A DNA stretch of 64,000 nt, taken from assembly GCF_900618535.1 (NCBI RefSeq), contig NZ_UYJA01000001.1, positions 1,116,001 through 1,180,000 of the forward strand, read 5' to 3'. Numbering within the stretch: the first letter of the stretch is position 1; every line of letters begins with the position of its first letter. Origin of the DNA: Pseudomonas bubulae. Its GTDB lineage: Bacteria; Pseudomonadota; Gammaproteobacteria; Pseudomonadales; Pseudomonadaceae. The notes beneath the pieces were generated by a model. That model did no database searches. It had not been told where the DNA came from and saw nothing but the letters and a program-made list of their open reading frames with translations. Below are positions 62,530-64,000 of this stretch, one piece after another. The position numbers were made by a program, and so were the translations under genes.

Positions 62530-62733
62530 TGAATTACTCCTGGGCAGCAGGCAGGAATTGCCCGGCTGCGCATCCTTGATTTGGCGCAAGGACTGTCACG
62601 AAAAGGTCGGCATGATAGCCGAGTTCGGAACCTTGAACCCGCATAGACAGTCCAGTTATTAGCCACAGCCCCTAATCAGAGCTAGGTTAGAAGCTCTGCT
62701 TGTGCCACGTGATCCGTCTAAAGGAGTCATTTC

Positions 62734-64000
62734 ATGTCCTCCCTCGATAGCCTGAACACCCTAGCCACACTAAAAGTCGACGATAAGACTTATCACTATT
62801 TCAGCCTTGCCCTCGCCGCCAAATCACTCGGCGATTTGAGCAGGCTACCCATGTCACTCAAAGTGCTGCTGGAAAACCTGCTGCGCTGGGAAGACGGTAA
62901 AACCGTCACCGAGCCCGACCTCAAAGCTCTGGCCGCCTGGCTCAAGGCACGGCGCAGCGACCGGGAAATCCAGTACCGCCCTGCGCGGGTGCTGATGCAG
63001 GACTTCACCGGCGTACCGGCAGTGGTCGACCTGGCCGCCATGCGCGCCGCCATGGCCAAAGCCGGGGGTGATCCGCAACGTATCAACCCGCTGTCCCCCG
63101 TGGACCTGGTAATTGACCACTCGGTGATGGTCGACCGGTTTGCCAGCGCCAGCGCCTTCGAGCAAAACGTCGATATAGAGATGGAGCGCAACGGCGAACG
63201 CTATGCGTTTTTACGCTGGGGTCAAAATGCCTTCGATAATTTCAGCGTGGTCCCACCCGGTACCGGGATTTGCCATCAGGTGAACCTGGAATACCTGGGC
63301 CGCACGGTCTGGACCAAGGATGAAGACGGCCGCACCTACGCCTTCCCCGACACCCTGGTAGGCACCGACTCCCATACCACCATGATCAATGGCCTGGGTG
63401 TGCTGGGCTGGGGCGTGGGCGGCATTGAAGCCGAAGCGGCCATGCTGGGCCAGCCCGTGTCGATGCTGATCCCCGAAGTCGTGGGCTTCAAGCTCAGCGG
63501 CAAGCTCAAAGAAGGCATCACCGCCACCGACCTGGTGCTGACCGTGACGCAAATGCTGCGCAGCAAGGGTGTGGTCGGCAAGTTCGTAGAATTCTATGGC
63601 GATGGCCTGGCGGATCTGCCGCTGGCCGACCGTGCCACGCTTGCCAATATGGCCCCGGAGTACGGCGCCACCTGCGGGTTTTTCCCGGTGGATGAGATCA
63701 CCCTGGATTACCTGCGTCTTTCAGGCCGCCCAGAGGCCACAGTCAAACTGGTCGAGGCTTACTGCAAGGCCCAAGGGCTATGGCGGGTCGCAGGCCAGGA
63801 GCCGGTTTTCAGCGAAACCCTGGCTCTGGACATGGGCACCGTCGAAGCCAGCCTGGCCGGGCCAAAACGACCGCAAGACCGGGTTGCACTGCCCGATGTC
63901 GGGCAAGCTTTCGACGACTTTCTCAGCCTGCAATTCAAGCCGGCCACTAAAAAAGAAGAAGGCCGCCTTGAAAGCGAAGGTGGCGGCGGTGTTGCCGTGG
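62734..64000 (+). CDS. acnA: Aconitate hydratase A (partial, runs off the window)
   Basis: The first 422 residues of the citrate/isocitrate isomerase are present. The start ATG at 62734 has AAGGAG upstream. Typical segments are [60 protein letters not shown] and the first cluster Cys in [12 protein letters not shown]. The remaining cluster cysteines and the swivel domain lie beyond the window. It is divergent from rlmM, as in other Pseudomonas. Confidence 0.97.
   Translation, partial: MSSLDSLNTLATLKVDDKTYHYFSLALAAKSLGDLSRLPMSLKVLLENLLRWEDGKTVTEPDLKALAAWLKARRSDREIQYRPARVLMQDFTGVPAVVDLAAMRAAMAKAGGDPQRINPLSPVDLVIDHSVMVDRFASASAFEQNVDIEMERNGERYAFLRWGQNAFDNFSVVPPGTGICHQVNLEYLGRTVWTKDEDGRTYAFPDTLVGTDSHTTMINGLGVLGWGVGGIEAEAAMLGQPVSMLIPEVVGFKLSGKLKEGITATDLVLTVTQMLRSKGVVGKFVEFYGDGLADLPLADRATLANMAPEYGATCGFFPVDEITLDYLRLSGRPEATVKLVEAYCKAQGLWRVAGQEPVFSETLALDMGTVEASLAGPKRPQDRVALPDVGQAFDDFLSLQFKPATKKEEGRLESEGGGGVAV

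Overview
The window reads as chromosomal DNA of a Pseudomonas, most likely of the fluorescens lineage. The pointers are the interspersed GTGGGAGCGGGCTTGCTCGC-type REP sequences, a PvdS-type sigma factor, a GcsR-type glycine regulator, the acnA/rlmM/tusA neighbourhood, and high-GC codon use from about 7.4 kb onward. The first 7.4 kb differ sharply: they are AT-richer, full of unrecognised small genes, and bounded by a tRNA.

Layout. (1) 1-1000: the edge of a prophage remnant on the minus strand (start of a structural gene, a Cro/CI-type HTH gene, a 5'-truncated DnaT-like head gene). (2) 1001-7320: a compact integrated element of about 6.2 kb at tRNA-Val(GAC), bounded by 112-bp direct repeats. 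It carries a tyrosine integrase, a short operon of unknown small proteins, a 33-residue hydrophobic peptide, an SF2-type helicase with a C-terminal HTH, and several strongly structured non-coding stretches. The most unusual of these are two tandem 119-bp units at 5202-5420 whose inverted arms differ but change together, and a multi-branched structure at 5494-5643. (3) 7.5-28 kb: ordinary chromosome with oxidoreductase, transporter, regulator and housekeeping genes, interrupted by a 129-bp tandem REP array (14.8-15.5 kb) and ending in a duplicated tRNA-Ala/tRNA-Glu cluster. (4) 28.6-40 kb: gltX, a 2-hydroxyacid dehydrogenase, mntH, a siderophore-interacting protein, then an eight-gene metal-import operon (PepSY membrane protein, three small accessory proteins, ABC transporter with two substrate-binding proteins). 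(5) 40-46.5 kb: a glycine module, cycA-gcsR and gcvH-glyA-lipA, with matched sigma-54 promoters and a shared upstream motif. (6) 46.6-64 kb: a QseBC-like two-component pair, a dsbD-tlpA-dsbG thiol-redox operon, pvdS behind a Fur box, an MsbA-like exporter, pdxB, norM, tusA, rlmM and the start of acnA, which runs off the window.

How the genes work together. The iron/metal theme recurs in mntH, the siderophore-interacting protein, the metal ABC operon and pvdS. The glycine module couples uptake (CycA), sensing (GcsR), serine/glycine interconversion (GlyA), the lipoyl carrier (GcvH) and a dedicated lipoyl synthase, but gcvP and gcvT are absent here. The island at the left is the accessory part of the window and holds most of the observations that known families do not explain.
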